DNA of 6,934 nucleotides from assembly GCA_025354075.1 (NCBI GenBank), contig JANXNO010000470.1, positions 1 to 6,934 of the forward strand, read 5' to 3'. Position 1 is the first letter of the stretch, and each line of letters starts with the position of its first letter. A model generated the notes under the pieces. That model was not told where the DNA came from. It made no database searches and saw only the letters and a list, made by a program, of their open reading frames with translations. Shown here piece after piece: positions 6,696-6,934 of this stretch. Position numbers and translations under genes: made by a program. The stretch is from Burkholderiales bacterium (lineage in GTDB: Bacteria; Pseudomonadota; Gammaproteobacteria; Burkholderiales; Casimicrobiaceae).

Positions 6696-6731
6696 CGATC
6701 TGTGATCGCACCCGATTACATACGTGATTAC
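6696..6731. promoter_or_regulatory. Inverted and direct repeats upstream of the kinase gene, candidate operator/promoter elements
   Basis: A perfect inverted repeat CGATC-TGT-GATCG covers 6696-6708. Immediately beyond it, two identical GATTAC hexamers lie at 6714-6719 and 6726-6731, 12 bp apart start to start, close to one helical turn. All lie within 35-70 nt of the kinase GTG, where a promoter or regulator site would be expected. No convincing sigma-70 -35/-10 pair was recognised, so control by the adjacent ECF sigma or another factor is only a possibility. Confidence 0.35.
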
Positions 6732-6934
6732 GCTGCGAATCCAGTCAAACGACGGTGAAACCAAAAAATCGTCCGCAGCCAAGCCTCGGCCGCAGCCACA
6801 ATTGCAGCTGAACCGCCGCAGATTGCCAGCGCCGCCGGTCTCATCCCAACGCCGCGTCGCTTGAAGGCCGGATAGATTTTGACAATGGGGCGTTGCGACC
6901 GGCGCCCGGCAAATAAATCAACGTGCCTTGTGGG
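6728..6934 (-). other. Unidentified reading frame open to the right edge (possible 3' end of an upstream gene)
   Basis: On the minus strand a frame enters from the right edge and runs 68 codons to a TAA at 6728-6730. Its end contains a hydrophobic, alanine-rich stretch (ALAICGGSAAIVAAAEAW) followed by TIFWFHRRL, which could be a membrane-like helix or just GC-rich noise. A second minus frame (containing GTLIYLPGAG) is open from the edge to a TGA at 6841-6843. On the plus strand there are only short frames, such as 46 codons from GTG 6724. I recognise none of these, and this stretch may simply be non-coding upstream DNA. Confidence 0.2.

Overview
The window reads as chromosomal DNA of a moderately GC-rich proteobacterium, most likely a betaproteobacterium of the Burkholderiales type. 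The taxonomic hint comes from a Bug/TctC-type solute-binding protein, a family greatly expanded in that group, beside sugar-acid-type catabolic enzymes. Assignment from a single window is an inference. No mobile element, CRISPR array, tRNA or rRNA was seen.

Left block (1-3198), catabolic cluster: a dihydrodipicolinate synthase/KDG-aldolase family gene (cut by the left edge) and a TctC-like periplasmic binding protein lie on the minus strand and look co-transcribed (24-nt gap, binding protein first). An IlvD/Edd-family dehydratase of the sugar-acid type is divergent on the plus strand. The intergenic region between them carries small palindromes. Read together, they suggest capture of an organic or sugar acid in the periplasm, dehydration to a 2-keto-3-deoxy acid, then retro-aldol cleavage or a related lyase step. 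The TctA/TctB membrane subunits and a regulator are not in the window.

Right block (3317-6661), signalling pair: an ECF sigma factor of the kinase-associated Sig-70_X6/ECF43-like type (plus strand) and a large transmembrane serine/threonine protein kinase with a C-terminal TPR-like region (minus strand) converge across an 87-nt gap that holds a REP-like GC-skewed repeat. The sigma factor lacks the usual acidic patch in region 2.2 and has a threonine there. In characterised kinase-controlled sigma factors that is the position phosphorylated by the partner kinase, so this is probably a complete sense-phosphorylate-transcribe module without an anti-sigma factor.

The last 273 nt (6662-6934) hold the kinase 5' region with a perfect inverted repeat and two direct hexamers, plus a minus-strand reading frame open to the right edge that I cannot identify. 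Both signalling genes probably start at GTG codons; ribosome-binding sites support these shorter starts.
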